Notes: a model not told the origin generated them from the sequence alone. DNA of 64,000 bases from Thermothelomyces thermophilus ATCC 42464 (GCF_000226095.1 NC_016474.1:1426001-1490000); one strand, 5' to 3'; positions 36,320-47,750 are shown, counted from the first letter of the stretch. Numbers and translations: made by a program.

Positions 36320-38173
36320 ATGTCAAGTGCCACGCCTATGTCGTCGACGGCAATAGGAAAAGTGACATGGGAGAACAGAAATCAAGATTTCGCAAGTACA
36401 GGTAGGAAATTTGTCGCCGTAGCCAGGCCTTGACTCTCACCCGCCACACCACCAACGCCGGTTTGCGTTTCGGCTGGATCTCTAACGCTGAGTTCAGGTC
36501 ATTTTTTAGTCTTCCCAAATGAGACAGTATTGGTTGGCAGGGACGAAGTCAGAAACCATGTCGCATTTGCAGACCCGGTGGTTTCCAGATGTCAGCTAGA
36601 GATATTTTCCATCGTCGTGGACGAAGAGAACATACACCCACCGCTCGTGTTCGTGCGCGATCGGGGCTCTTCAAACGGGACAGCGGTGAACGGGCAAATT
36701 ATTGGGAAAGGAGCGAGGCTCTCGCCTTCAAAGTTGCTGGACGATGGAGACATCATTACCATTGGACCGCACCCACATTTGAGGCTTACGTACAGCGTTT
36801 TGCTAAACACTCAGCCTTCGTACACCCTTAGCCTCGTCCAGAGGCAGGAGACTGAGGTACGAAGCGTTTCCCAACAAGCTTTGGCGCCTGTGTCTGACAC
36901 CTACAGCTCTTTAAAGACCGGTACGTCGTCATGGATCGGACGATTGGTAATGGCGGTCATGCCGTGGTCTTCCTGGCTACCGAGCTCGAGACCGGGAAAC
37001 ATGTCGTCTGTAAGGTCCACGACATCGGCAGGCACTCACGAACATCGAAAGAAGTGGAGAGGATTCGCCAAGAGGCGAGCTTGCTGAGCACCCTCGATCA
37101 TGTATGGTTACATCCAGACACTGCTTTGGTGAGATGATTTGGTCTGACCATGCAGCCAAACATTCTCTCCATCAGAGCCGCGTTTGAGACGGAGCAGACA
37201 ATGTAAGCTTTTCGGCAATTGCGAGGCCGCGATTCCGATCCGAACACTGATTTCCGGTAGATACGTCATCACTGAACTAGCAACTGGAGGCGACATATTC
37301 TCCCTTCTTCTACGGTATCAAACGCTGGGAGAGTGGGTGATCCGATCGATTATTCGTCAGGTTCTCAGAGGGGTTGCCTACATTCACAGTAAAGGCGTCG
37401 CCCACCGCGATATCAAGCCGGAGAATATTCTTTGCGGCGTAACTCCTCAGGTCCCTTATCGCATCATGCTTTCAGACTTCGGAGACTCGGGAATCTGCGG
37501 CTTTGGGAGGCTGAAATCTGCTGTCGGAACACGGTTCTATCGGCCGCCGTGAGTATCCTCAGCCGCCAGTGTCCTTGCGAACGGTGGGAGTCTGATCATC
37601 TTCAGCGAGTGCGCTGTTCCAGGTCAAGGACACGATCTATCAGTAGACATTTGGGCAATCGGCATGCTCACGTTACAACTATTTCTAGGGTACCAAGAAC
37701 TTCCAAACCTTGACTCGACTGTCTTCAGAAACCAGAGGGATGTCGACAGGTATCTAGGGCTGATATTCACTTCCCTTGAGCCCCGAGGCAGGATATCCGA
37801 CGCCGCCCAACGCTTCGTTTGCGGATGCCTAGCCTACGACAGCGGCAAGAGGCCAACGGCGCGCCAGGCGTTCTATCACGACTGGCTACAGAGCCCGGCA
37901 AGCGACAGGAGGACGTTCAAGCGGTTGGAGGCTGCCAATGTTCTCTCGTGGAGGCCCCAACGAGTCAAATATCCGGTAATTGAGAACCTCACCAACAAGG
38001 TATGCGGCCGAGACTGTCGCGACCACCCGAATCGCGTCAAGGAGGGGAACAACAACGAAGTTTCACCGCACTTCATGACCTCTGTGCCATCCGGGGAAGA
38101 CGTTCGTAAGGAAGACAAAAAGGATGACGAAAGCATGCGAGCACATGGCGGAGGAGGCCCGACGGCTTGGTGA
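36320..38173 (+). CDS. FHA-domain Ser/Thr kinase, MEK1/CHK2 family
   Basis: Checkpoint-type protein kinase. Six exons: 36320-36401, 36498-36856, 36907-37101, 37156-37202, 37261-37548 and 37606-38173, about 512 residues. One FHA domain is N-terminal (VGRDEVRNHVAFADP, VVSRCQLEIF, RDRGSSNGTAVNG: the phospho-Thr-binding Arg, Ser and Asn are present). The kinase domain follows: Gly-rich loop IGNGGHAVVFLA, Lys in VVCKVHD, catalytic loop AHRDIKPENIL, metal motif SDFGDSG and activation-segment end FYRPPE. One FHA before the kinase, no obvious SQ/TQ cluster and a short C-tail fit meiotic MEK1 better than two-FHA RAD53, but CHK2/Cds1 is possible. All introns are 50-96 nt and phase-consistent. Exon 1 reads open only with a four-A run near 36360, which agrees with the opposite-strand reading. 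Confidence 0.88.
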
Positions 38174-38423
38174 CCAGAGAAGATTTTGACCAGAATGGGA
38201 AGCACATGGTGTCCAACCCAAGGGGCTGAGGTGGCCCATGCATATTCTGCATTGCTGCTCTTCTGTCATGAGGACTGGTTAAAGGATTAAGAGTATCGAG
38301 ACAACGGTTTGCTTGCCTCTTAGGACGATGCTTCTAGCTTGGTTCCGCGATGTACATTGCTCAGAAAAGAATGGTTCGGCTGATGATTCGGCGCCGAAAT
38401 CGAAACAGAGGAATCTATAAGGA
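38174..38423. other. Convergent 3' region kinase / SDR
   Basis: About 250 bp between facing stop codons. No gene is seen. Confidence 0.55.
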
Positions 38424-39815
38424 TCAGAGCCTTGAGCTATCCACTCTCATCCCCTCATCATCTTGCTCTTTTACGGTCAGGTCAGGTAGCTCCGCAGGCA
38501 TGATGCGCCGCGGTGTCGCTCCTGGGACAACGGAATACTTGGAGAAGTCGGTGATGCCAGCCTGTTTTCGGAGGAAGTCCTCGTCCAGTTCAAGCTGGCC
38601 GTTCACCACGGCCGCCGGAACTCGCAGCATGGCCAGGACGGCATCTGAGAAGATAGTTGGTTTACGGAGGTCCTTGGCATAGGACGGGTCTTTGCTGGTG
38701 AACTGCTCTGTTGCGGCCGACTCGATCGCCTAGAGGGTGCAAGGAACTGGTTAGCCCTTGCCTTTTACTCCACGGGCCGTCGCGCCTTCTTTCTACATTC
38801 CCCACTACCACCCGATTCGCTTCTCTCGGCATCCTTCCACAACCAGGAGTTCTGCCTAGTAATGAAATCGCCCAAAGCAAAAGGGAAAAAAAAAAAAAAA
38901 AAACAGCGAGAAAGAAAGCGAGGGGAACACTCACCACAGCAGGCCACAGCCCCGCGATTCCCAACCCTTGCTCAACCAACCGTTCCCTTTCGAAGTCCAT
39001 CCCCAGACCCTTCACCAACACGCTCATCCCGACCTTGCCGATAGCATAGGCCGTCTTTCCCCGGAAGAAGCGGCTGTAGATGGGCGGACAGACGACGATG
39101 CTCCTGGCCCCTCGCCTCTCGCCCGCGCTCTCCGCGCTCCCCCCGGCCCGCGCTTTCAGGTGCGGCAGGGCCTCCTGCACGACGCCGTACAGCCCCTCGA
39201 CGTTGACGCGCTGCATCAGCTGGAAGCGCTTCATCGGCGTGGTGGCGACGGGGCCCCACCAGATGGCGCCCGAGTTGTAGACGAGCACGTCGAGGCGGGA
39301 GTAGACCTGTTGTGTGAGCGGTTAGATTGTGTTGGTGGAAATATTATTATTATTTCTCCTTGATGTTGTTTGTTTTGCATCATCACTCCGGTTCACACAA
39401 GCAGAGGCGATGGTGGGTGGGGTTGCGCAGACTACTTGCCTGAATCGTCTTGGCGATGAGTTCCTGAATGCTTTCATACTTGGTCGTGTCGACCGGGATG
39501 GCGGTGGCCTCGCCGCCGGCGAGGGTGATCTCGCGGGCAACGGTGGTGATGGTGGATTGGGGTGAATTGGGGTTTGGGGGAAACGGGGAGAGCTTGGCGA
39601 GGTTGGCTTCGGCCGTGGTGGATTTGGCGGCGACGACGACTTTTCAAAACGGTCAGGTGTTGCTGGCTTCTTGGGCGGCATCAGTGGGCGGAACGGGGAT
39701 TGCGCTGCTGCGTACCGGCGTAGCCTTCCTTGGCCAGGTCAATGGCGATCTGGCGGCCGATGCCCCGTGATGCCCCCACCACCAGGGCTACTTGGCGAGC
39801 ATTGATTGATGACAT
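38424..39815 (-). CDS. Short-chain dehydrogenase/reductase, HSDL2-like
   Basis: NAD(P)-dependent oxidoreductase of unknown substrate, closest in feel to the SDR part of hydroxysteroid dehydrogenase-like protein 2. Exons 39815-39716, 39639-39440, 39306-38935 and 38729-38424 give about 325 residues. It shows the cofactor motif VVGASRGIGRQIA near residue 12, the LVYNSGAIWW segment in place of NNAG, and the active-site Tyr/Lys as YAIGKVGMS. The C-terminus runs to PELDEDFLRK-like sequence without a sterol-carrier domain. Intron 2 has a GC donor (CAG-GCAAGT); no GT nearby keeps the frame. Intron 3 is 205 nt and contains an A18-20 run on the plus strand near 38886-38903. A C-terminal SRL ends the protein and could be a PTS1 peroxisome signal (inference). 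Confidence 0.85.
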
Positions 39816-40412
39816 GATGTGCTGTGTCAGTGAAGTGGGAATGGGCCGGTGTGTAAGTCGCTTATGGCACGTTCAATCGGTAGGGTAGGAAGTAGCTACG
39901 GAGTAGAAGCACGGCATTTATACATTGCTGGTCCGGCTGCTTGGCTCCGACCCAGTGGGGCAACTCCGGCCGAGGGACTCGGAGGGAAGTGGGTCGTGTC
40001 GATTACTGATCACGCCGCGCCGCGCGGTGAGAGTGACGGAACATATTGACACACTGTCATCCCAAGTTGGAGCGATTGTTGGATCGTTATCCAGGCGAGC
40101 TACCGTGGCCATGGCGATCAAGTAAGAGCCTTCCATAAAGCGACCTAAAATTTTGCTTCCGGTATCTCTCCGTCTACCGCGTATCTGTTGTATGCATAGT
40201 CCGGCCAACTAAGCCTCCAGCAGAAGTAGTATACCAGCCAAGGGTCCAGCCCGTTTAATGCTTGCCAGATAGCTCTTGTGCGTTAAGTTGCGCAAGAGAG
40301 CCGGCTGTGAACGTATTCGTGAGGAATTGCAAATCATAAAGCCAGCAGGGTATCCATCCCAGCGCCATCCCAAACCATCCGGTTCCGTGAATCATACGCC
40401 ACATGGCAAACA
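39816..40412. other. Intergenic region SWC5 / SDR
   Basis: About 600 bp with the SDR promoter and SWC5 3' UTR. TACGGAGTA occurs at 39897-39905. No gene is recognised. Confidence 0.5.
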
Positions 40413-41483
40413 TCATGCCCTTCCAGCCATCCGCAACCTCCTCGCTTCCTCCTCTCGAATCGCCTCACTCCTCGCCAAGAACTCTTGCCTCGCGGCAAAC
40501 GAGTGCTTTGACTTGCCGGCCAGTTCCAGTTCATCCTTGATGCCTTCTCGATCCACGAACCCGGCCCAGTCCATCCTGCTCTTTTCTACCGTGTTCAATT
40601 TCTTGGCCTCGGCCTCCTTGGCCCGCTCGCGAGCCTTTAGGCGCTCAGACATGGCCAGGTTGAGATCTGACCGCTGAGAGAGGTTCTCGGCTGCGACGGG
40701 CTCAAAAACGGAGCGGAAGGCTTTCCGGGGCATGCGTTTCTGCGTTGCGGCCGGGTCGTCATCTGTGGACGCTGCATCCGCGCCTTTCTCAGCCAGGTAG
40801 AGCTTTGCCTCGGCCGAGTCTCGAGGGACGAGCTTCTCTTCTGTGTGGACTTTGCCGGCAAAGTTGTAGGTTCGCTTGATGCGGATGAGGTCGGATTCGT
40901 CAGGCTTGCTTGGTGTCGACTGGGGTTGTGAAGGTGGTTTGTTCCCGTCCGCTCTTGGCTGCGCGGCAGCTGCTGTTTCCAGTGACCTCCGGCCGACGAC
41001 TGGCTCGCTGATCATCTGCGCCCATAGCGCGTCTACGTCGATTGTGACCGGCCCACTTGCGACTGCTGTCCGTTTCTCGGCCTTCCTATCGCAAGACGGT
41101 CAGCCAACCGACTCCCGTGAAACGTAGAGCTGGCATGGGCGTGCATACTCGGCCGCGCGCATCCGGCGCGTCTTGATCAACCCCCCTTCGCCACCTTCGT
41201 CCTCATCCGCCTGCTCGTCATCTTGCTTCTTGGATTTCTTCAGTCGCTTCTTCCCCTTTTCGATTATTGCCTCGTCTCCCGAGTTCTCAAACCCGGCATC
41301 TTCCGCTGCGTCATCGCCTCCCTCTCGTTTCCTCTTTGCCGGGATTGGCTGCTCGGCGTCGGCCGGCTCGTCTTCGTCGTCGTCAGAGACACAGGATTCC
41401 TCTGCCGGCGCATCGTCGGGAGCGAAATCGGAGTCCTCTTCTGATACGTAATCTTCATCATCGGGTATTGGATCTGTGGACAT
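40413..41483 (-). CDS. SWC5: SWR1-complex subunit SWC5 (BCNT-C protein)
   Basis: Subunit of the SWR1 remodeller that deposits histone H2A.Z; the homologue of metazoan CFDP1. Exon 1 is 41483-41149 and exon 2 is 41085-40413, about 335 residues. The N-terminal third is strongly acidic (YVSEEDSDFAPDD, VSDDDEDEPAD), the histone-binding part, followed by a lysine-rich stretch. The C-terminal BCNT domain is diagnostic: WAGFVDREGIKDELELAGKS, then KHSFAARQEFLARSE. The join RRMRAAE to KAEKRTAVASGP uses donor GTATGC and acceptor GATAG with a CTGAC branch. A further in-frame ATG lies 11 codons upstream but the chosen start gives the usual MSTDP-acidic beginning. Confidence 0.93.
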
Positions 41484-42465
41484 TTCGACGCGTGGGGCTG
41501 TTCGGTGTGAAGTCATCGAGAGGCTTAGAAGTCCGGAGACGGTTAGCCGAAATGGAACTTTTGGAAGCACTGAAGGCGCCCGGAAAAACAGGTGGGACTA
41601 GTGTAGGATGACAGGTGGACCGGCCCACTTGCTCCACTCCACCGCCCCGCCTCCGCTCTCGGCTCCGCGTGCTCGGCGCAGCAATTCTAGGAACAGGGAG
41701 AAGGGGGTCTTCGCGACAAGCTTGAGGGCCATGGCGTCAGTTGCGTGGAGATCTTAGGGATGGGCTGGAGGGGCGTGGGCATGCCGGCCAGAACTTAGGC
41801 ACAGCGGGGCGTGCCCAGGAACAAATTTAGGATAAGGGTCTAGTGTACTCAAGTAGGCCGGTTTGCTTGCTCTTTTTTTTGGGGAACTTTTTTGCGACCC
41901 GCTTACGAGCGCCAGACCCAGTTTCAAAGAGTCACTCGATCGAGACTAGCCCATATATGCACACTACATGAACGCTACACTACACAGTATGTACCGGTGC
42001 GACACCCAGGATCCCGGACTCGGTTCAAATCAATTTACCCACGGCTCACCCCCGGGTGTTCCTCCGGAGCCTGGCAACCGGGCTGACGGGTCCAGAGCGA
42101 CCCGCTATCACTCGTGGGAATGAGCCCACGGCGCCGTTATCCCCGGGAAGCCCTTCCGATGTCCAATGGGATGCCGCTGGTTAAACCAGAACTGCCTCCC
42201 CCGCACCTCGGAGATAGGATGGGCGTGTGTTTTACACAGACATACGGCGATCACGAGGTGTGCTTTGGAAACCCGGTCGACGCCCGATCAAGGCCCGAGT
42301 CGGAGGCACCGGACGTCTATAAAAGGGGCCGCGATGCTGCAAACTGGAGGAAACGAGCCAAGGCCGGAAAGAAGATAACAAGAGAGCAGACGAACACAAA
42401 ATCCATAATTACCTTGTCCTTTTTGCCGCTGTCAATCTGCGTTGAATTTCGAAATCATCAAAACC
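41484..42465. promoter_or_regulatory. Divergent promoter region, SWC5 / PhyH-like gene
   Basis: About 980 bp between outward-facing genes. A textbook TATA box at 42318-42324 and a CCAAT box near 42160 point to the plus-strand gene. No gene is recognised within it. Confidence 0.6.
42318..42324 (+). promoter_or_regulatory. TATA box of the PhyH-like gene
   Basis: TATAAAA followed by GG, 142 bp before the ATG at 42466. Such a clear TATA element is unusual for this window's housekeeping genes and suggests a regulated or highly induced promoter. Confidence 0.65.
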
Positions 42466-43819
42466 ATGTCGTCCACATCGGTTCTTACCCCCGAGGAGAA
42501 GGAGCACTTCCTTACCCACGGGTGGATCAAGTAAGTGAATTCTCGGTACCAGACTTTTACGCTTCCATCCATACCTTCCTTACCAGGTACCTACCTTAGT
42601 TAATTGGGTGCCTGACCTTACCTCGACACCCCCGTCACCAACCCCAAACGTTGCTCTGCCCATGTTTCCGCTGGTGTTGTATTGTGTACACGCACATGAA
42701 CACGCGCACGCACATGGCAGCATGGCATATATCCCTTCCCAACTAGCCCGGTTCTTTTCCTGACGGACCCATATACCGTCCTGTCCAAGTCTAGCCGTCT
42801 AACCTCATCCGCAGGATCTCCAACGCTTTCACCAGAGAGCAAGCCGAAGAGGTTACCGCCAATATGTGGACTCGCCTGGGCATGGATCCAAACGACCAGT
42901 CCACCTGGACGCGCCTGCGCACCAACATGCCCGGCCACAGGAAGTTTGACCCCGCCGTCTTTGCGCCGCGCGCCTGGGCGGCCATCTGCGAGTTGTGCGG
43001 CGGCGAGGACCGCATCGACCCGGCCTCCAGGGAGTGGCGGGACTCGTTGATTGTCAACCTCGGGGACGCGAAACACGATGGCAAGCCCATCCCGCCACAA
43101 GATCTTCCTGACTGGCATGTGGTATGTCGGTCCCTGGCGGCTTCCGTCCTTTTCACCTTGGACAGAGCTGAATCGTAACTGACATTACCGCACAGGATGG
43201 CGACTTCTTCGTCCACTACCTCGACAGCCGCGAGCAGGCGCTGCTCGTGACACCGATCTTCACAGACATCGTGCCTAATGGCGGCGGGACCATCATCTGC
43301 CCCGAAGCGATCCCCAAGATCGCGAAGCACCTCTACGACCACCCGGAGGGCGTGTCGCCGCGTATGACGCCACGGGGGGAACCGGGATTTGAGAAGGGGC
43401 AGCACGAGGACCTGAGCTTCTTCCGAAACGTGGCCAAGAGCTGCAGCAACTTCGTCGAGGCCACGGGCCAGGTCGGCGACGTGTACCTGATGCACCCGCT
43501 GATGCTGCACGCGCCGTCGAGCAACGCTCTGCGCAGGGTACGCATCATCACCAACCCGGCCGTGTCGCTCAAGACGGAGCACTGCTTCGACCGCGAGGAC
43601 GGCAACTACAGCCTGGTCGAGCAGGTCACCCTCCGCGCGCTGGGCAAGGACAGGCTGCCCGGGTGGAAGGCCACGGGGCCGAGGGAGGCCAGAGTCCCGG
43701 AGCGAGTGCGGATACAGGAGAAGATGAAACAGGAGGAGCTGAAGAGGCTCGCCGAGCTGGAGGCCAAGAAAGCACAGCAGGCGAAGGAGGGACAGCAAAC
43801 TGTCAGCGCGGCCGCCTAA
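42466..43819 (+). CDS. Phytanoyl-CoA dioxygenase-like Fe(II)/2-oxoglutarate enzyme
   Basis: Predicted non-haem iron, 2-oxoglutarate-dependent oxygenase; the substrate is unknown. Exons 42466-42530, 42815-43121 and 43196-43819 give about 331 residues. The iron triad is visible: HVDGDF (His-x-Asp; the second splice falls directly after the Val) and a distal His in LMHPLMLHAPSSN, followed by the 2-oxoglutarate Arg in RVRIITNP. The N-terminus (LTPEEKEHFLTHGWIK) is the usual PhyH opening. The C-terminus ends in a charged helix of alternating Glu, Lys, Gln and Ala. Intron 1 is 284 nt, the longest among these genes. A clear TATA box precedes the gene. No biosynthetic cluster surrounds it. Confidence 0.88.
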
Positions 43820-44316
43820 AATCGAGAATTGGGTACCGTGTCAAGCAAGATAGAGAGTACTTTAACGACGTAGAATGTCTTAAATTGCCAGATAGTGTGT
43901 AATTATTGAAATGATAATCTCTCATCAAGAAGAGCCGTAAAGAAGTTGAAAAAAAAAAGAAAAGAAAAGAGAAGAGAAGGAGGAGGAGGAGGAGGAGGAG
44001 GAGGAGAAGGAGAAAATACAAAAAGGTACGTGCTTGCAAGCACCGCGTAGGATGCTGTTAAAACGGCATTTACCTGGTACCGTGCCTGCTTTTTAGCCAG
44101 CAAGGTTCACACTGCCAAGACCGCGATCGAGTCGCAGTGGGCCACTAGCCAAGAGTTTGACAGAAACTCTTAACACCCGGGTCGGTTTGACGTATTTCGT
44201 GCACAACACTTAGTACACCGTACTCCGTACCGCTTGGTACAACAAAAAATCAACTTCCCAATCGCCCTGCAGGCCAGACCACTCCCCACCAGGCCAATTC
44301 TGAGCAGTCTTCCAAA
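43820..44316. other. Intergenic region PhyH-like / WDR70
   Basis: About 500 bp holding a purine-rich tract and a TACTCCGTA motif at 44221-44229 close to the WDR70 start. No gene is seen. Confidence 0.5.
43946..44014 (+). repeat. Purine-rich (GAAAA/GAGGA) microsatellite
   Basis: A run of A- then GA-rich repeats, ending in about nine GGA units. It could form triplex-type structure; probably length-variable. Confidence 0.85.
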
Positions 44317-46077
44317 ATGAGCGACAGCGAGAACGACGACTACAGGGTCGAGGAAGAACCCGTCCTCGGCTCCGACGATCCCTTGCGAGTTTTCGTTCCA
44401 AAGTCATTCGGCAAGACAACGAAGGAGGCAAATGTCGCCGCGCAGATTGAGCAGACAAGGAGACAAGTCGAGAAGCCTGCGGCACCGAAACAAAAACGGC
44501 CCGCTTCCGACAGTGACGACCGCGACGACAGCGACTCGGACGACTCCGAATCCGACGAGGAAGACGTGGCCGAGAAGTTCCCAGTGACGCACGAGATGGT
44601 GCTTAAAACCCACGAGCGCGCCGTGACCAGCATCGCCCTGGACCCCGCAGGGTCGCGCATGGTCACCGGCTCTCTCGACGGCAAAGTAAACTTCCACGAC
44701 TTTCCCGCCATGACGCCCACAACGCTGCGAGCATTCAAGAGCATCGACCCGTGGGAGACCAAGAAGTCGGCGCCCGCTGATTCCCACGCGATCCAGCACC
44801 TCGAGTTCAGCCGGCACTCGGGGAGCGTCTTCCTCTGCGTCACTGCACACCCCCAGGCGAAGATCATGTCGAGGGATGGAGGCATAGTAACCGAGTTCGT
44901 CAAGGGCGACATGTATCTGCGAGACATGAACAACACCAAGGGCCACGTCGGCGAGGTAACATCGGGCACATGGCACCCCGCCGACCCGAACTTCTGCGTC
45001 ACGGCAGGGTCAGACAGTACACTCAGGATATGGGACGTCAATAACAAGAGGAGCCAGAAGGACGTCATCGTCTTCAAGTCGAAGGCGGCAGGCTCCGCCG
45101 GGCGCACCAGGATGACGGCCGTCGCCTGGGGCGCGTCCGCGCAGGGTAACAGCCCGGTCCTCGTGTCTGCTGCTCTGGACGGGTCCTTGGTCATGTACAG
45201 CGGCAATGGACCGTTCACCAGGCCGGCGGCGGAGATCAAAGACGCGCATCGGCCCGATACCTGGACCGGCGGCATCGATATCAGCGCCGATGGCCGAATG
45301 GTGGTGACTCGCGGAGGCGACGGCTTGATCAAGCTCTGGGATACGCGCAAGTTCAAGCAGCCCCTCGTCAAGGTGGACCACCCTTCGACCTCGGACCGGT
45401 ACCCGACGACCAACATCAAGTACTCGCCCGACTCCCGGTACATCATCACCGGTTCCGCATCCGGCCACCTTCACTTCCTCAACCCCGCCAACCTCCGCCC
45501 GGAGCACGTCACTCCCATCACGCCCGGTATACCCCTCATCACCGTCAACTGGCACCCCAAGATCAACCAGATCCTCACCGGCTCCGCCAACGCCGAGACC
45601 CGCGTACTCTACAACCCCTCGCTCTCCACCCGCGGCGCCCTCGAGGTCATGTCGCGTGCTCCCAAGAAACGCCACGTCGACGACGACCCGGCCTTCACCA
45701 TGGACCAAAGCCAGCTCGGCCTGTCGCCCGACGCCATCGTCACCCCGGGCGCTCTCCCCTCCGCTAAGCGCGGCGCCGGCGGCGTCTCGGCCTCGGGCAA
45801 GACGTCGCGCGACCGGTACCGGCCCCAAGTGCAGCAGATCACCCCCTTCATGCGCAGCCAGCCGGACGAGAAGCACATCGAGGAGAACATACCGCTCAGC
45901 CGGATGCTGCACGAGGACCCGCGCGAGGCCCTGCTCAAGTACGCCGAGGTGGCCAAGAAGGACCCCGTCTTCACCAGCGCCTGGGCCAAGACGCAGCCTG
46001 TGACACAGTATGCTGAGCTGAGCGACGAGGAGGACGAGGCGAAGGAGGGGAGAGATGCTAAGAGGGTCAAAAGGTGA
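44317..46077 (+). CDS. WD40-repeat protein, WDR70 family
   Basis: Nuclear beta-propeller protein; S. pombe and human WDR70 work with the CRL4 ubiquitin ligase in DNA-break repair and histone H2B ubiquitination (family knowledge). Single exon, 586 residues. The N-terminus is acidic (SDSDDRDDSDSDDSESDEE) and about 80 residues long. The propeller follows, with repeats such as KTHERAVTSIALDPAGSRMV, WHPADPNFCVTAGSDSTLRI and GGDGLIKLWDTRKF. A conserved C-terminal tail includes QITPFMRSQPDEKHIEENIP and DPREALLKYAEVAKKDPVF, which mark this family rather than generic WD proteins. It ends with a basic KRVKR. It carries no intron, unlike most neighbours. Confidence 0.9.
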   Translation: MSDSENDDYRVEEEPVLGSDDPLRVFVPKSFGKTTKEANVAAQIEQTRRQVEKPAAPKQKRPASDSDDRDDSDSDDSESDEEDVAEKFPVTHEMVLKTHERAVTSIALDPAGSRMVTGSLDGKVNFHDFPAMTPTTLRAFKSIDPWETKKSAPADSHAIQHLEFSRHSGSVFLCVTAHPQAKIMSRDGGIVTEFVKGDMYLRDMNNTKGHVGEVTSGTWHPADPNFCVTAGSDSTLRIWDVNNKRSQKDVIVFKSKAAGSAGRTRMTAVAWGASAQGNSPVLVSAALDGSLVMYSGNGPFTRPAAEIKDAHRPDTWTGGIDISADGRMVVTRGGDGLIKLWDTRKFKQPLVKVDHPSTSDRYPTTNIKYSPDSRYIITGSASGHLHFLNPANLRPEHVTPITPGIPLITVNWHPKINQILTGSANAETRVLYNPSLSTRGALEVMSRAPKKRHVDDDPAFTMDQSQLGLSPDAIVTPGALPSAKRGAGGVSASGKTSRDRYRPQVQQITPFMRSQPDEKHIEENIPLSRMLHEDPREALLKYAEVAKKDPVFTSAWAKTQPVTQYAELSDEEDEAKEGRDAKRVKR

Positions 46078-47442
46078 TGGTGATTGCGACTTCGTGTACT
46101 TTTTTTCTTGGTGTGATTTTTACGGCGTTCGGGGCGGCAGGCCGAGAATGACGGAATTCTATTATGGGAGTCATGATACCTGGTGCGCTGCTTGGTCTTT
46201 TTGGTTGGAAATAACAGAAACGAGTCGTTTGTACACACACCATGGCACTGTCTGATTGCACACGAGCATAAGAGGGACATCGTTCATTGGACAATAAAAG
46301 GGGAAAATACAGGAGGGATACAAAAAAACGAGCAAAGTAGCGCAAAAACAGAAATTCTGCGCCAAGAGGGAATCGAACCCCCCCCTCAACCTTGGAAGGG
46401 TTGAATCCTAACCACTAGACCATTGGCGCTGATAAGGTTGCCTTGGGATGCAGGTATCTGTCATCATCTGTGCCATTGGCTATGCTCGACACTATGGGCA
46501 GTGCCGGTAATGAGAATGGGTCAGGGAGCCCATGTGCAAACACGCCCGCCCTAGTCCAACCTGAGGGACCTGTGAGATGATCTTAGGGACACGAAGATTG
46601 CCAGGTAAAGTAATATAACGAAAGGATATTTTGTTAGTCTACATTGCACTGTGGAAGGCAAAAAACGAAGCTCTTGCTGAACGCCAAACAAGTCAACTGC
46701 CGGTGGGGCAGTGGCAAGCTGCGCCTCATTCGCCGGTTTGCGCCGGCCAGGAACTTTGCCGCATGGAAGCGTTAGGTAAGCCGTGCTAGGATCTTCGCGC
46801 GGAGCCTGCAGAACAGCTCAGACCAGCATCGCCGCGCCATTCAATCTTGTCGCCTGGCCTTGCCTCAACCTCCATCCATCAACGGGTGACCGCGCGCATC
46901 AAAAAAAATCGCCAATCTGCCTGCGACGTATCGAGGCCATCTCGAAATCGCCGACCGCGAAACGCGCTACCCCACTGCATTCTACCGGACAACCACACGG
47001 CCCCAACCGCCTTTGGCCGTTCCTCACTTTTTCCACGTCGCCGATCGGCCTTCTATTTTCCTTTTTCCCCCCACACACAGCACGTCGCCATCCCAGGCGC
47101 GGCTGAACACCCTCTCTCTCCCAAGTCCCCCGTCAATCGTGCGCTCGTCGTAGCGACGCGACAACCCCCCCTCTGCACCCACCCCGGGTTGCCATCCCTA
47201 TCCGCGTTTTTGTCGGCCCACGTCTGCGTCGCTGCAGTCGCCGATTTCTCACCATCGTTTCTAGACGCGACAGTCTCGTACATTCCACCCTTCGTTTATC
47301 GGTGCGCCGCGTCGGAACCCACCCCTCCAAGGTTCCACAACCGCCCCGATTGCGACTGCCGTCCACCAGATATGCCCAGCCATTGAAGTCGCAATCCGAG
47401 TGACTGAACCCGGTTGGCATATTTGACATCGCCGTCGTCATC
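46078..47442. other. Intergenic region WDR70 / STH1
   Basis: About 1.36 kb. It holds tRNA-Gly at 46359-46429 (minus) and, from about 46850, a pyrimidine-rich stretch before the STH1 ATG that looks like a long 5' UTR or core promoter. No other gene is recognised. Confidence 0.5.
46359..46429 (-). tRNA. tRNA-Gly (anticodon UCC)
   Basis: A 71-nt cloverleaf without intron. The acceptor stem GCGCCAA pairs perfectly with TTGGCGC. The D-arm reads GTCTAGTGGTTAGGAT. The anticodon stem CAACC/GGTTG encloses loop CTTCCAA, anticodon TCC. The T-arm has GGTTCGATTCC with a G-rich 5' side. The discriminator base is A. Confidence 0.95.
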
Positions 47443-47750
47443 ATGGCCAGTGTCCAGATGCCGCCTGCGGTGCAACCGGGGTCCGCCATCCCGGCGGGCA
47501 TGACCCAGCAGCAAGCCCAGGAAGTCTATATGGTTCGTCTCCCATCCGTTCACCAGACCGACGTGATATGTCCTCGTCACACTGTGATTGGCAACCCGTA
47601 CTGACCGCCACGCAGCGATTCCAACAGATGAAGAAGCAGGGCGTTCCTAGCAATGACCCCGAGTTCATCAAGACTCAGTCCATCCTTGCTGCCCTCCAGC
47701 GCCATAGCGAGTTGCGGAAACAGCAGTTACAGATGCAGCAGCAAATGCAA

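Noticed and set aside
36350-36370. Possible frameshift in exon 1 of the FHA kinase
   Set aside because: The opposite-strand reading requires four As here, which keeps exon 1 open and in phase.
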